This document shows, piece after piece, positions 36,879 through 45,215 of a DNA stretch of 64,000 nucleotides. Within the stretch, counting starts at the first letter, position 1. Each line of letters starts with the position of its first letter. Under the pieces are notes generated by a model. It was not told the DNA's origin, did not search any database, and saw nothing but the letters and a program-made list of their open reading frames with translations. Made by a program: the position numbers and the translations under genes. Origin of the DNA: Leptotrichia shahii (lineage in GTDB: Bacteria > Fusobacteriota > Fusobacteriia > Fusobacteriales > Leptotrichiaceae); contig NZ_AP019827.1 in NCBI RefSeq assembly GCF_008327825.1, positions 1,488,001 to 1,552,000 on the forward strand. Direction: 5' to 3'.

Positions 36879-37076
36879 TTTCAAAATATTTTTTATTTTA
36901 AAAACAGATTAATAAACCTAAAAACATTTTTATTAAATATATATAGATAAAAAAATTACTATGGATATTGAAATAAGATTGTAAAGGTATGTTTAGCTGT
37001 AGGGCTTATTCCTTATATTGTGTATGTGAGGGCATATTGAAGAAGATTAAAAATATCAAAACGAGGAGGAAAAAAT
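36879..37076 (+). promoter_or_regulatory. Long leader before rpsM
   Basis: A 198-nt gap inside an operon whose other gaps are 21-53 nt. The last ~90 bases are less A/T-rich and could fold. In E. coli the equivalent place binds S4 to repress rpsM-rplQ translation. A similar control is possible but not shown. Confidence 0.35.
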
Positions 37077-37442
37077 TTGGCTAGAATAGCAGGAGTAGAT
37101 ATTCCAAGAAATAAAAGAGTAGAAATTTCTTTAACTTATATTTTTGGAATTGGTAGAAGCACTTCAAACAAAATTTTAGGAGCAACTGGTATCGATAGAG
37201 ATACGAAAGTAAAAGATTTGACAGAAGAACAAGTAGCAAAAATAAGAGCAGCTGTGGAAGAGTACAAAATTGAAGGAGAGTTAAGAAAAGAAATCAGACT
37301 TAACATCAAACGTTTGCTTGACATCAAGAGTTACAGAGGATTAAGACATAGAAATGGATTACCTGTAAGAGGACAAAAAACTAAAACAAATGCAAGAACT
37401 AGAAAAGGGCCAGTTAGAATGGCAATTGCTAAGAAAAAATAA
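37077..37442 (+). CDS. rpsM: 30S ribosomal protein S13
   Basis: 121 residues, starting with TTG at 37077 after GAGGAGG. '[25 protein letters not shown]' (read as separate motifs 'ARIAGVDIP' and 'LTYIFGIG'), '[20 protein letters not shown]' and '[13 protein letters not shown]' are standard. It contacts 16S rRNA in the head of the small subunit and the P-site tRNA. Use of TTG together with a long leader may lower or control its translation. Confidence 0.98.
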   Translation: MARIAGVDIPRNKRVEISLTYIFGIGRSTSNKILGATGIDRDTKVKDLTEEQVAKIRAAVEEYKIEGELRKEIRLNIKRLLDIKSYRGLRHRNGLPVRGQKTKTNARTRKGPVRMAIAKKK

Positions 37443-37473
37443 TAGACTATTAAGTTAAAGGAGGAAACCATAA

Positions 37474-37863
37474 GTGGCAAAAAGACCAGCAACTTCAAAA
37501 AAGAAAAAATTAAAAAATATTCCTAATGGAATCGCATATATACATTCTACTTTTAACAATACTGTTGTTACTATAACAGATTCAGAAGGTAAAGTAGTAA
37601 TTTGGAAATCAGGAGGAACTTCAGGGTTCAAAGGAACTAAAAAAGGAACTCCATTCGCAGCTCAAATAGCAGCTGAACAAGCAGCTCAAGTTGCAATTGA
37701 AAATGGAATGAAACAAATCGAAATCAAAATAAAAGGACCTGGATCTGGAAGAGAAGCTTCTATAAGATCAATACAGGCTACTGGATTAGAAGTAACAAGA
37801 ATAGTTGATATAACTCCAGTACCTCATAATGGTGCAAGACCACCTAAAAAGAGAAGACCGTAA
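37474..37863 (+). CDS. rpsK: 30S ribosomal protein S11
   Basis: 129 residues, GTG start after AAAGGAGG. '[18 protein letters not shown]', '[18 protein letters not shown]' and the C-terminal '[18 protein letters not shown]' are invariant family motifs. It is part of the platform of the small subunit. 31 bases separate it from rpsM. Confidence 0.98.
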   Translation: MAKRPATSKKKKLKNIPNGIAYIHSTFNNTVVTITDSEGKVVIWKSGGTSGFKGTKKGTPFAAQIAAEQAAQVAIENGMKQIEIKIKGPGSGREASIRSIQATGLEVTRIVDITPVPHNGARPPKKRRP

Positions 37864-37891
37864 TTTTATAAACTAAGGAGGAAAAAGATAA

Positions 37892-38479
37892 ATGGCAAGA
37901 GATAGACAGCCTGTGTTAAAAAGATGTAGAAATCTTGGTTTAGATCCTATTGTTTTAGGGGTAAACAAAAAATCAAACAGAAATATTAGACCAAACGCAA
38001 ATAGAAAATTAACTGAATATGGAACACAACAAAGAGAAAAACAAAAAGTAAAATTTGTTTATGGAGTAATGGAAAAACAATTTTATAAATTATATGAAGA
38101 AGCAACAAGAAAAGAAGGAGTAACAGGGGAACTTTTACTTCAATATCTTGAAAGAAGATTAGATAACGTAATTTACAGATTAGGATTTGGTGCTACAAGA
38201 AGACAAGCAAGACAAATCGTAAGTCATGGACATATTTTAATTAATGGAAAAAGAGTAAACATTGCATCATACAGAGTAAAACAAGGTGATGTAATTACAG
38301 TTAAGGAAGATTCTAAAGAATTAGCTTTAATTAAGGAATCTGTTGGGCAAAAAGCAATTCCAGGGTGGTTATCACTTGAAGAAAATACTTTAAAAGCTCA
38401 AGTGCTTGAAAATCCAGGAAGAGACGCTGTTGACTTTGAGGTTGACGAAGCGATGATTATCGAGTTCTACTCTAGATAA
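37892..38479 (+). CDS. rpsD: 30S ribosomal protein S4
   Basis: 195 residues. The S4 RNA-binding domain is 'RRLDNVIYRLGFGATRRQAR', then 'VSHGHILINGKRVNIASY'. The N-terminal zinc-finger cysteines of many S4 proteins are reduced to one Cys ('KRCRNLGLD'), so this is the zinc-free form. S4 nucleates 30S assembly and in E. coli represses its own operon. Confidence 0.98.
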   Translation: MARDRQPVLKRCRNLGLDPIVLGVNKKSNRNIRPNANRKLTEYGTQQREKQKVKFVYGVMEKQFYKLYEEATRKEGVTGELLLQYLERRLDNVIYRLGFGATRRQARQIVSHGHILINGKRVNIASYRVKQGDVITVKEDSKELALIKESVGQKAIPGWLSLEENTLKAQVLENPGRDAVDFEVDEAMIIEFYSR

Positions 38480-38509
38480 TAATATTTTAATCAGAGGAGA
38501 TGAATTAGC

Positions 38510-39484
38510 TTGTTAAATATTGAAAAAATAGCTAAAAATGTAAGATTAACTGAAGAAAAAGAAGATAATTATACAGCAAAATATACATTAGAGCCTTTAT
38601 ATAGAGGATATGGGAATACTATTGGAAATGCACTTAGAAGAATATTATTATCATCAATTCCAGGAACTGCAATAAAAGGAATTAAGATTGAAGGTGTATT
38701 AAATGAATTTTCTACAATTGAAGGTGTAAAAGAAGCAGTTACAGATATTATTTTAAATATAAAAGAAATAGTAGTTGAAGCTGATGAGCCTGGTGAAAAG
38801 AAAATGACACTTTCAGTAAAAGGACCAGCTGTAATTACAGCAGCAGATATTCATGTAGAACCTGGCTTAAAAGTTATAAATCCTGAACAGGTTATTATGA
38901 CAGTAACAACTGATAGACAGATTGACATAGAATTCCTTGTTGATTCTGGAGAAGGATTTGTAGTTTCTGATGAAATTAATACTGATGGATGGCCAATAGG
39001 ATATTTGGCAGTTGATGCGATTTATACACCTATCAAAAGAGTAAATTATAGTGTTGAAGACACTATGGTTGGACGTGTTACAAATTATGACAAGTTAATT
39101 TTAGAAGTTGCAACAGATGGAAGTATCGAAATTAAAGATGCCTTGTCTTATGCGGTAGAATTATTAACTTGGCATTTAGAGCCATTTACAAATATTGGTA
39201 ACAGTATGAGTAAATACAGAGATAGTGAAGAAGAATTGACAGAAACTGAAGAAGAAAATGAAAATAACATTGAAGATATGAAGATTGAAGAACTTGACTT
39301 TACAGTACGTTCTTATAACTGCTTGAAAAAAGCAGGAGTAAATACAATTTCAGACTTAACTTCAATGACTTATAACGAATTATTGAAAATTAAGAATTTA
39401 GGGAAAAAATCACTAAATGAAATTATCGATAAAATGAAAGAACTTGGTTACGATTTAGGCGATAATGTAGGTAGCGAAGAGTAA
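38510..39484 (+). CDS. rpoA: RNA polymerase subunit alpha
   Basis: 324 residues, TTG start after GAGGAGATGA. The N-terminal dimerisation domain has 'GYGNTIGNALRRILLSSIPG' and 'EFSTIEGVKEAVTDIILNIK'. After an acidic Glu-rich linker (~235-255), the C-terminal domain 'ELDFTVRSYNCLKKAGVNTI', then 'LGKKSLNEI', binds UP elements and activators. Full length. It is encoded between rpsD and rplQ as usual. Confidence 0.98.
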   Translation: MLNIEKIAKNVRLTEEKEDNYTAKYTLEPLYRGYGNTIGNALRRILLSSIPGTAIKGIKIEGVLNEFSTIEGVKEAVTDIILNIKEIVVEADEPGEKKMTLSVKGPAVITAADIHVEPGLKVINPEQVIMTVTTDRQIDIEFLVDSGEGFVVSDEINTDGWPIGYLAVDAIYTPIKRVNYSVEDTMVGRVTNYDKLILEVATDGSIEIKDALSYAVELLTWHLEPFTNIGNSMSKYRDSEEELTETEEENENNIEDMKIEELDFTVRSYNCLKKAGVNTISDLTSMTYNELLKIKNLGKKSLNEIIDKMKELGYDLGDNVGSEE

Positions 39485-39537
39485 TCATAAAAAAATTAAA
39501 CTAGAATATAGAATAAAATCTTAAACGAGGAGGGAAA

Positions 39538-39912
39538 ATGAATCATAATAAATCATACAGAAAATTAGGTAGAAGAACAGACCATAGATTAGCTATGCTT
39601 AAAAATATGACAATTTCTTTAGTGAAACATGAGCAAATTGAAACAACTGTAACTCGTGCTAAAGAATTAAGAAAATTCGCTGAAAAAGCGATTACTTTAG
39701 GAAAAAAATATAATAATTCAACTGATACAGCAAGAAGAGTTCATTTAAGAAGACAGGCTTTTGCATTTTTAAGAAATGAAGAAGCAGTTGCTAAAATCTT
39801 TAATGAAATTGCACCTAAATATGCTGAAAGAAACGGTGGTTATACAAGAATCATCAAAACAGCTGTTAGACGTGGTGATTCAGCTGAATTGGCAATTATT
39901 GAATTAGTATAA
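39538..39912 (+). CDS. rplQ: 50S ribosomal protein L17
   Basis: 124 residues. '[20 protein letters not shown]', '[20 protein letters not shown]' and the C-terminal '[20 protein letters not shown]' are standard. It is the last gene of the operon and is followed by a terminator. Confidence 0.98.
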   Translation: MNHNKSYRKLGRRTDHRLAMLKNMTISLVKHEQIETTVTRAKELRKFAEKAITLGKKYNNSTDTARRVHLRRQAFAFLRNEEAVAKIFNEIAPKYAERNGGYTRIIKTAVRRGDSAELAIIELV

Positions 39913-39926
39913 TAATTATAATAGTT

Positions 39927-39960
39927 AAAAGGCATAGGTTTTATACTTATGTCCTTTTTT
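39927..39960 (+). terminator. Terminator of the infA-rplQ operon
   Basis: AAAAGGCATA pairs with TATGTCCTTTT (one bulge) and is followed by six T. Confidence 0.8.
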
Positions 39961-40234
39961 ATATTGATTTTTATCTAAAAAGTTGAATAATATTTTATTT
40001 AATAGTAGGAAACTTTAGTAAATTGTTAAAAAGCATAAAAAAATAAAAATTAAAAAATCTTGGATTAATAAAATTTATAGAATTTTGTTAATATTAAACT
40101 TGTTCAGTAACTATACAAACTTAGAATTTAATAAAATAAATATTTTGAAGCAAGGGGGTCTTGACCCCTTGTAGAGATAGAAAAACTTAGGTTATTGAAC
40201 ATATCTATTTCATAAAAATAAAAGGAGATCAACT
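39961..40234. other. Gap between rplQ operon and tannase gene
   Basis: No gene. It is A/T-rich and dominated by a dispersed repeat copy (40094-40212). AAAGGAGATC at 40221-40230 is the tannase ribosome site. No clear promoter was found. Confidence 0.5.
40094..40212. repeat. Dispersed intergenic repeat, inverted copy with best core
   Basis: Opposite orientation to the copies at 4079 and 5607. It begins 'CTTGTTCAGTAACTATACAA', passes through 'TTAGAATTTAATAAAATAAA', the near-perfect palindrome GCAAGGGGGTCTTGACCCCTTG (arms of 8-9 bp, 40150-40171) and ends 'AACTTAGGTTATTGAACATA'. Confidence 0.8.
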
Positions 40235-41829
40235 ATGAAAAAAAATTGATTGTAATGAGTTTATTAATTTCAGTAGCAGTTATGGCCACTGAGATATGTA
40301 CTATGAAAAGTTTAGATTTTAGCAAAACTCAAAAAAGTGTAGAAAAGAATGAAGATAAAAAACCACAAACAGGAACACCTATGAATAAAAAAGTAATAAC
40401 CGAAGATATGATAACAAATAAAACAGAAAACGGTTATAATTTAAATTTTGATGTAAATAAAAATTATACGATAAAAACAGCAACTGTTAATGGAAAAACC
40501 ATTACTTATCGTGCCTATGAAAATATAGTTTATGTAGCAAAACCAGTTGATATTGCATATCAAACTATAAATATCTATATTCCAGAAGAATATTTTAAAA
40601 ATAAATCAGTTGGAAAATACAATGCAAAAAGTGCACCAATATTTTTCCCAAATACAGTTGGAGGATATATGCCCGGAGCAGCTGGAGTACCTGGAAATGG
40701 AAGAGATGGAAAACCTGACGCTTCATTAGTTGCATTATCAAATGGATATGTTGTGGCAAGTCCTGGAGCTAGAGGTAGAACTTTGGAAAAAGATGGGAAA
40801 TATACAGGAAAGGCACCTGCTGTAATTATAGATTTGAAAGCAGCTGTTAGATATTTGCGTTATAATGATGATAAAATGCCTGGTAGAGCTGACAGAATTA
40901 TTTCTAATGGGACAAGTGCTGGAGGAGCAGTTTCAGCTCTGTTAGGTGCAACTGGGAATAGCAAGGATTACGAGCCTTATTTGAAGGAAATCGGAGCATT
41001 GAAGGCTAGAGATGATATTTATGCTGTATCAGCTTATTGTCCAATAACGAATTTAGAAAATCCAAATACAGCTTATAAGTGGATGTTTAATAATGTGAAA
41101 ACTTATAAAAAGATAGAAATTTCAATGCTAGATTACAATGTGGAAAGAAAATATACTGAGGGTACGTTGACTGATGATGAAATTTTACGTTCAAATGATT
41201 TGAAAAAAATGTTCCCTGATTATGTCAATAGCTTGAAATTAAAGGATAAAAATGGGAAACTTTTGACATTGGATGAGAATGGGAATGGAAGTTTTAAAGA
41301 GCAGATTAAGCAATATTATATTGATTCTGCAAATACGGCTTTGAAAAAAGGGACTGATTTGTCAGAGTTTGAATTTTTAACCATAAAAAATGGGAAAGTT
41401 GTGGATTTGGATTATGATAAATACATAGCTTATATGGGAAGGCAGAAAACGCCTGGAGCCTTTGATAATGTTGATTTGTCAACAGGAGAAAATAATGAAT
41501 TTGGAGATGAAACTACAAATAATAAGCATTTTACACAGTATATGCTAGAACATTCGACAGTAAATGGAACAATGGCTGATAAAAAAATTATAAAAATGAT
41601 GAATCCAATGAACTATATTGGAAGTTCAAAAGTAAAATATTGGAGAATAAGACATGGTGCAATTGATAAAGATACTTCACTTGCAATACCTGCGATACTT
41701 GCCATAAAATTGGAAAATCTTGGGAAAAAAGTTGATTTTGCATCACCTTGGGCAACTCCACATTCGGGGGATTATGATTTGACAAAATTGTTTGGCTGGA
41801 TAGATAAAGTTGTGGCAGAAGGAAGATAA
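40235..41829 (+). CDS. Subtype-B tannase-like alpha/beta hydrolase, start frameshifted at poly-A
   Basis: The well-placed start (ATG at 40235, AAAGGAGATC before it) runs into A8 and stops after four codons. With nine A the frame reads Met-Lys-Lys-Lys-Leu-Ile-Val-Met and continues as a signal peptide ('MSLLISVAVMATE') into the full protein of ~531 residues. As it stands, translation could only begin at TTG 40246 or ATG 40255 without a ribosome site. The body matches bacterial subtype-B tannases: 'FPNTVGGYMPGAAG', nucleophile motif 'NGTSAGGAVSALLGATGN' (Ser about 228), 'AVSAYCPITNLEN', 'WRIRHGAIDKDTSLAIPAIL', and a late His in 'ATPHSGDYDL'. The family hydrolyses galloyl esters. It is coupled to the histidine kinase downstream. 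The break may be phase variation or a read error. Confidence 0.8.
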
Positions 41830-41830
41830 T

Positions 41831-43642
41831 GTGAAATTAAAAAATAGACAGATAAAAGATATGAAATATAGGAATAAAATAGTTGTAAAACTGCTTTCAT
41901 ATTTTGGAGTATCACTTTTTTTATTTTCAGTTGTAGTAGGAAGTATTTTTGGGTATATCTATATTCAAAATACAGTTGCGATGCATAAAAAAAATTTGGA
42001 GGAAAGGGCTTATAAAATTTCAGAAACTTTATCTAAAATATGGTTTGAGGATGAAATTAGGAATGAGAAAAGTCCAGATAAAAATTTGTATGCAGGCGGA
42101 AAGAGAAGACCTGAAAATCCTGAAGGAGATAGAAATAAATTTCCACATAGGGAAAATACTAAAATTGTGGGAAATATAAAGGGAAAAATTTTTGAAAATA
42201 ATATTATTGAAGTTATACGAAAAGATGAGGATGAAAGGAAGCCTGAAGAAAAAAATATAATTTTGGAAAAAAATTTAAAAAAAAATGAAAATAACAGAAA
42301 TGTAAAAGATAGAAAAAATAATATGCCACCTGAAGAAGAATATTTTCATAGGCATAGAATTGTAGATGAAAAAGATAATAATATTAAAATTTTTAGAAGT
42401 ATGAGAATGATTGAAAATCTTGCAATGGGAGAAGTCTGGATAGTAGATGCGAAAACAGGAAATATTGTTCAAGGAAGAAGTGAAAAAACTCAGTCGCTCT
42501 CGTATTTAAAGTTGCCACCAAATGCTGAAAATACTATAAAAAGGGCACTCGCAGGAGAAACAATTACAACAGAAAATTTTAATGATTACTTAAACGAAAA
42601 TTCAATTACAGTAGCAGTTCCAATAAAAAATAGAGAAACAATTGAAGGGGTGGTACTGCTTCATTCTCCAGTAAAATATATGTCTTCGGCATTAAAAAGT
42701 GGTATTTATACACTTGTTTTTAGTATTTTAGCTGCATTAATCCTTGCGGGTATCAGTGCTGTTTGGCTTTCTATCAGCTTTACAAAGCCACTTAACAAGA
42801 TTAGAAATACTACACTTAAACTGGCACATGGAAATTATGAAGTGACAGTAGATGTGGATCAAGAGGATGAAATCGGAGAACTTGCAAAAAGCATTGATAA
42901 ACTGGCACTTCAGCTGGATAAAAGCTCCAAGGAAAGTGAACGGTTTGAAAAGATGCGGCAAAATTTTATTGCAAATATTTCTCATGAATTACGAACTCCA
43001 ATTACTGTGATTCGGGGTTCGATGGAAGCTATTTGTGATGGAATTATTAATAAACCTGAGCAATTAAAAGAATACAATGAGCAGATTTTATCAGACAGTA
43101 TTCATTTACAAAGGCTAGTTAACGATTTGATTGATTTGACAAAACTTCAGAATACTGATTTTTCTATTAACAAAAGTACAATTGATTTATCTGAAATTGT
43201 GAATGATGCGGTTAGAAGCATGAAACAGATTTCAAATAAAAAAAATATAAAAATTAATTTTTTTGAAAATAAAAGCAATCACGAAATGGGAAGTTATCTT
43301 TTTACTGGAGATTATCAGAGAATTAGACAAATGATAATAATTATTTTGGATAATGCGATAAAATTTTCAAGCAAGGATCAGAAAATTGATATTTATTTAA
43401 GAAAAATAGATGAAAAATATGAACTTAAGATTTGTGATTATGGAAAAGGGATAAATCCTGAAAATATTGGGGAAATTTTTAATCGTTATCATAAGTCAAA
43501 TACAGAAGAAAATAAAAACGGAATGGGACTAGGGCTTGCAATTGCAAAGGAAATTGCTATACGGCATAATATTGAGATTGCGGCGGAAAGTACGCCTGAT
43601 GTGCAAACAGTTTTTACTTTTTTGATTCCTTTTAGCGAATGA
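41831..43642 (+). CDS. Membrane sensor histidine kinase, orphan
   Basis: 603 residues, GTG start one base after the tannase stop, so translation is coupled. Transmembrane 1 is near 22-44 and transmembrane 2 near 291-315 ('LVFSILAALILAGISAVWLS'). Between them lies an exported sensor region with an unusual Lys/Asn/Glu/Arg-rich low-complexity stretch (~65-170). A HAMP domain ('PLNKIRNTTLKLAHGNYEVT') follows, then the phospho-acceptor His385 in 'FIANISHELRTPITVIRGSM', and the ATPase boxes 'ILDNAIKFSSKD' (N), 'CDYGKGINPENIGEIFNRY' (G1/F) and 'GMGLGLAIAKEIA' (G2). No response regulator is adjacent. Its position after the tannase suggests, but does not prove, a link to phenolic-ester sensing. Confidence 0.88.
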   Translation: MKLKNRQIKDMKYRNKIVVKLLSYFGVSLFLFSVVVGSIFGYIYIQNTVAMHKKNLEERAYKISETLSKIWFEDEIRNEKSPDKNLYAGGKRRPENPEGDRNKFPHRENTKIVGNIKGKIFENNIIEVIRKDEDERKPEEKNIILEKNLKKNENNRNVKDRKNNMPPEEEYFHRHRIVDEKDNNIKIFRSMRMIENLAMGEVWIVDAKTGNIVQGRSEKTQSLSYLKLPPNAENTIKRALAGETITTENFNDYLNENSITVAVPIKNRETIEGVVLLHSPVKYMSSALKSGIYTLVFSILAALILAGISAVWLSISFTKPLNKIRNTTLKLAHGNYEVTVDVDQEDEIGELAKSIDKLALQLDKSSKESERFEKMRQNFIANISHELRTPITVIRGSMEAICDGIINKPEQLKEYNEQILSDSIHLQRLVNDLIDLTKLQNTDFSINKSTIDLSEIVNDAVRSMKQISNKKNIKINFFENKSNHEMGSYLFTGDYQRIRQMIIIILDNAIKFSSKDQKIDIYLRKIDEKYELKICDYGKGINPENIGEIFNRYHKSNTEENKNGMGLGLAIAKEIAIRHNIEIAAESTPDVQTVFTFLIPFSE

Positions 43643-43977
43643 TATTATTTTTGATTTAAATAGAATAGTAGAAAATAAAAAGATTTTTGACGATGGTGTA
43701 TTTTTTTATTGATAAGCAAATAAATTATTGTTATTATTTTAAGTATTTTTTCATTCAAAAAATAAAGTTATTATAAATTTTTTTCGTAAATGTTCAACAT
43801 TCTTTATTTAAAAATCTAAAAAAATAAAAATCTAAAAATATTATATTTATTAGTTTTTTAGACTTTTGTAAATTACTATTAATAGATTTTTAGAAAAAGA
43901 AATTTAAATGTTAATTTTAAAATAGATTTTATTGTATTGAAAAAATAAACTTTGATAATAAAAATAAAATAAAAGTA

Positions 43978-44006
43978 TTGACAAAATCTAGAAAAAGGTA
44001 TAAAAT
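43978..44006 (+). promoter_or_regulatory. Promoter of the PerR-like gene
   Basis: TTGACA, then TATAAA at 15 bp or TAAAAT at 17 bp. The block AAAAAGGTATAAAAT recurs at the coaE promoter. Confidence 0.6.
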
Positions 44007-44020
44007 TGTAATGGATACAA
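44006..44020 (+). promoter_or_regulatory. Per-box-like operator at the PerR-like promoter
   Basis: TTGTAATGGATACAA: a 7-1-7 arrangement with TTGTA and TACAA as perfect inverted arms, overlapping the expected start of transcription. It shares TTGTAATG-AT-AA with the site at the dps promoter. Probably an autoregulatory site. Confidence 0.5.
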
Positions 44021-44054
44021 GGGAAAAGCAAATTAAATAAAAATAGGAGGGAAA

Positions 44055-44471
44055 ATGCATATAGAAAACGTTGGTGAATATTTAAAGAAAAATGGCATTA
44101 AGCCATCAATACAAAGAATGAGAATATTTCAATATTTAATGGATAATCATACACATCCAACAGTTGATGATATTTTTCAAAATTTATCTCCTGAAATGCC
44201 TACTTTATCCAAAACTACAGTATATAACACATTAAATACATTCGTCAGAAGTAACATTATTCAAGAAATAATAATTGAAGAAAATGAAGTGAGATATGAT
44301 GTAGTCACGGAAAATCATGGACATTTCAAATGTAAGACTTGTGGAGAGATAGTGGACTTCAATGTAGATTTATCAAAATTTGATTTATCAAAATTGGGTA
44401 ATGTAGAAATTGATGAAATACACTTTTATATAAAAGGTGTCTGTAAAAAATGTTTAGAAAAACATAATTAG
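44055..44471 (+). CDS. perR: Fur-family regulator, PerR-like
   Basis: 138 residues. The winged helix has 'GIKPSIQRMRIFQYLMDNHTHPT' and recognition region 'LSKTTVYNTLNTFV'. The metal sites include 'ENHGHFKCKTCGEIVDF' and the C-terminal 'GVCKKCLEKHN', giving the two Cys-x2-Cys pairs of the structural zinc site. The family includes Fur, Zur and PerR. The His-Gly-His motif, a Per-box-like site at its own promoter, another at dps, and ferritin directly downstream favour a peroxide-sensing PerR role. Fur cannot be excluded. GGAGGG precedes the ATG. Confidence 0.8.
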   Translation: MHIENVGEYLKKNGIKPSIQRMRIFQYLMDNHTHPTVDDIFQNLSPEMPTLSKTTVYNTLNTFVRSNIIQEIIIEENEVRYDVVTENHGHFKCKTCGEIVDFNVDLSKFDLSKLGNVEIDEIHFYIKGVCKKCLEKHN

Positions 44472-44501
44472 AAATACAAAAAAATAAAGATTGGAGAAAA
44501 A

Positions 44502-44999
44502 ATGAAATTAAATAAAGAACTAGAAGCATTATTAAATAACCAAATAAATATGGAGCTTGCAGCTTCTTATCAATATCAAGCAATGGCTGCATATTTTGAT
44601 GAAAGAGCATTGGAAGGTTTTTCAAAATGGATGAGTGAACAATCAAAAGAAGAAGTTGAACATTCAAATAAATTTTATAACTACGTATTAAAGAGAAATG
44701 GAAAAGTAGAATTTTTTGCATTGGATAAACCTAAAATGGATTTTAACTCAATAAAGGAAGTATTTGAAGCTACACTTGCACATGAAGAAGCAGTAACTGC
44801 ATCAATTGAAAATATTCATAAACTTGCAAGAGAATTGGGAGATTATGGAGCTGAAGTATTTTTAAATGAATTTGCTGAAGAGCAAGAGGAAGAAGAAGAA
44901 CAAGTTCAAAAAATAATTGACAAAATAGTTTCTTTAGATGTTGACAATAATAGTGCAACGCTTTATCTATTAGATAAAGAAATGGGAACAAGAGAATAA
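44502..44999 (+). CDS. ftnA: Ferritin (FtnA-like)
   Basis: 165 residues, the four-helix bundle of bacterial non-haem ferritin. 'MELAASYQYQAMAAYFDE', 'WMSEQSKEEVEHSNKF' (ferroxidase Glu and His), 'HEEAVTASIENIHKLA' and 'NEFAEEQEEEEEQVQKI' are in order. It stores iron as a ferric mineral in 24-mers. The gene starts 30 bases after the PerR-like gene and likely shares its transcript, so iron storage would be derepressed together with the regulator. Two terminators follow (45041-45099 and 45118-45178). Confidence 0.95.
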   Translation: MKLNKELEALLNNQINMELAASYQYQAMAAYFDERALEGFSKWMSEQSKEEVEHSNKFYNYVLKRNGKVEFFALDKPKMDFNSIKEVFEATLAHEEAVTASIENIHKLARELGDYGAEVFLNEFAEEQEEEEEQVQKIIDKIVSLDVDNNSATLYLLDKEMGTRE

Positions 45000-45040
45000 A
45001 TAATCTTATAATTAAATAAATTATAAAGTGGTTTTTTAAG

Positions 45041-45099
45041 AATGGCTAGGTATGCACGATTTAGGAGGGCGCAGTAAAAGTATTTAGCTATTTTTTTTT
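45041..45099 (+). terminator. Terminator after ferritin with GC-rich loop
   Basis: AATGGCTAGGTA can pair with TATTTAGCTATT (three wobbles) around an unusually GC-rich loop (ACGATTTAGGAGGGCG inside a TGC/GCA closing pair), then nine T. It could equally be the 3' end of a small RNA. Confidence 0.5.
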
Positions 45100-45117
45100 A
45101 TACATAAAATTTGATTC

Positions 45118-45178
45118 AAAAAAAGAACCTATTACTGATGTTTTTTATATTTAGTAAACAGGTTTTTCTTTTTTTCTC
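45118..45178. terminator. Bidirectional terminator between ferritin and nadR
   Basis: AACCTATTACT pairs with AGTAAACAGGTT. A run of seven A precedes and T runs follow, so it serves both converging genes. Confidence 0.75.
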
Positions 45179-45215
45179 TTTTTTAATAAAATTTAATACC
45201 AATACCAAATTTGAA

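Larger units (their letters stand above)
43643..44054. other. Gap upstream of the PerR-like gene
   Basis: 412 bp of very A/T-rich sequence with no gene. Only the promoter and operator of the PerR-like gene at its right end are recognisable. Confidence 0.55.
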
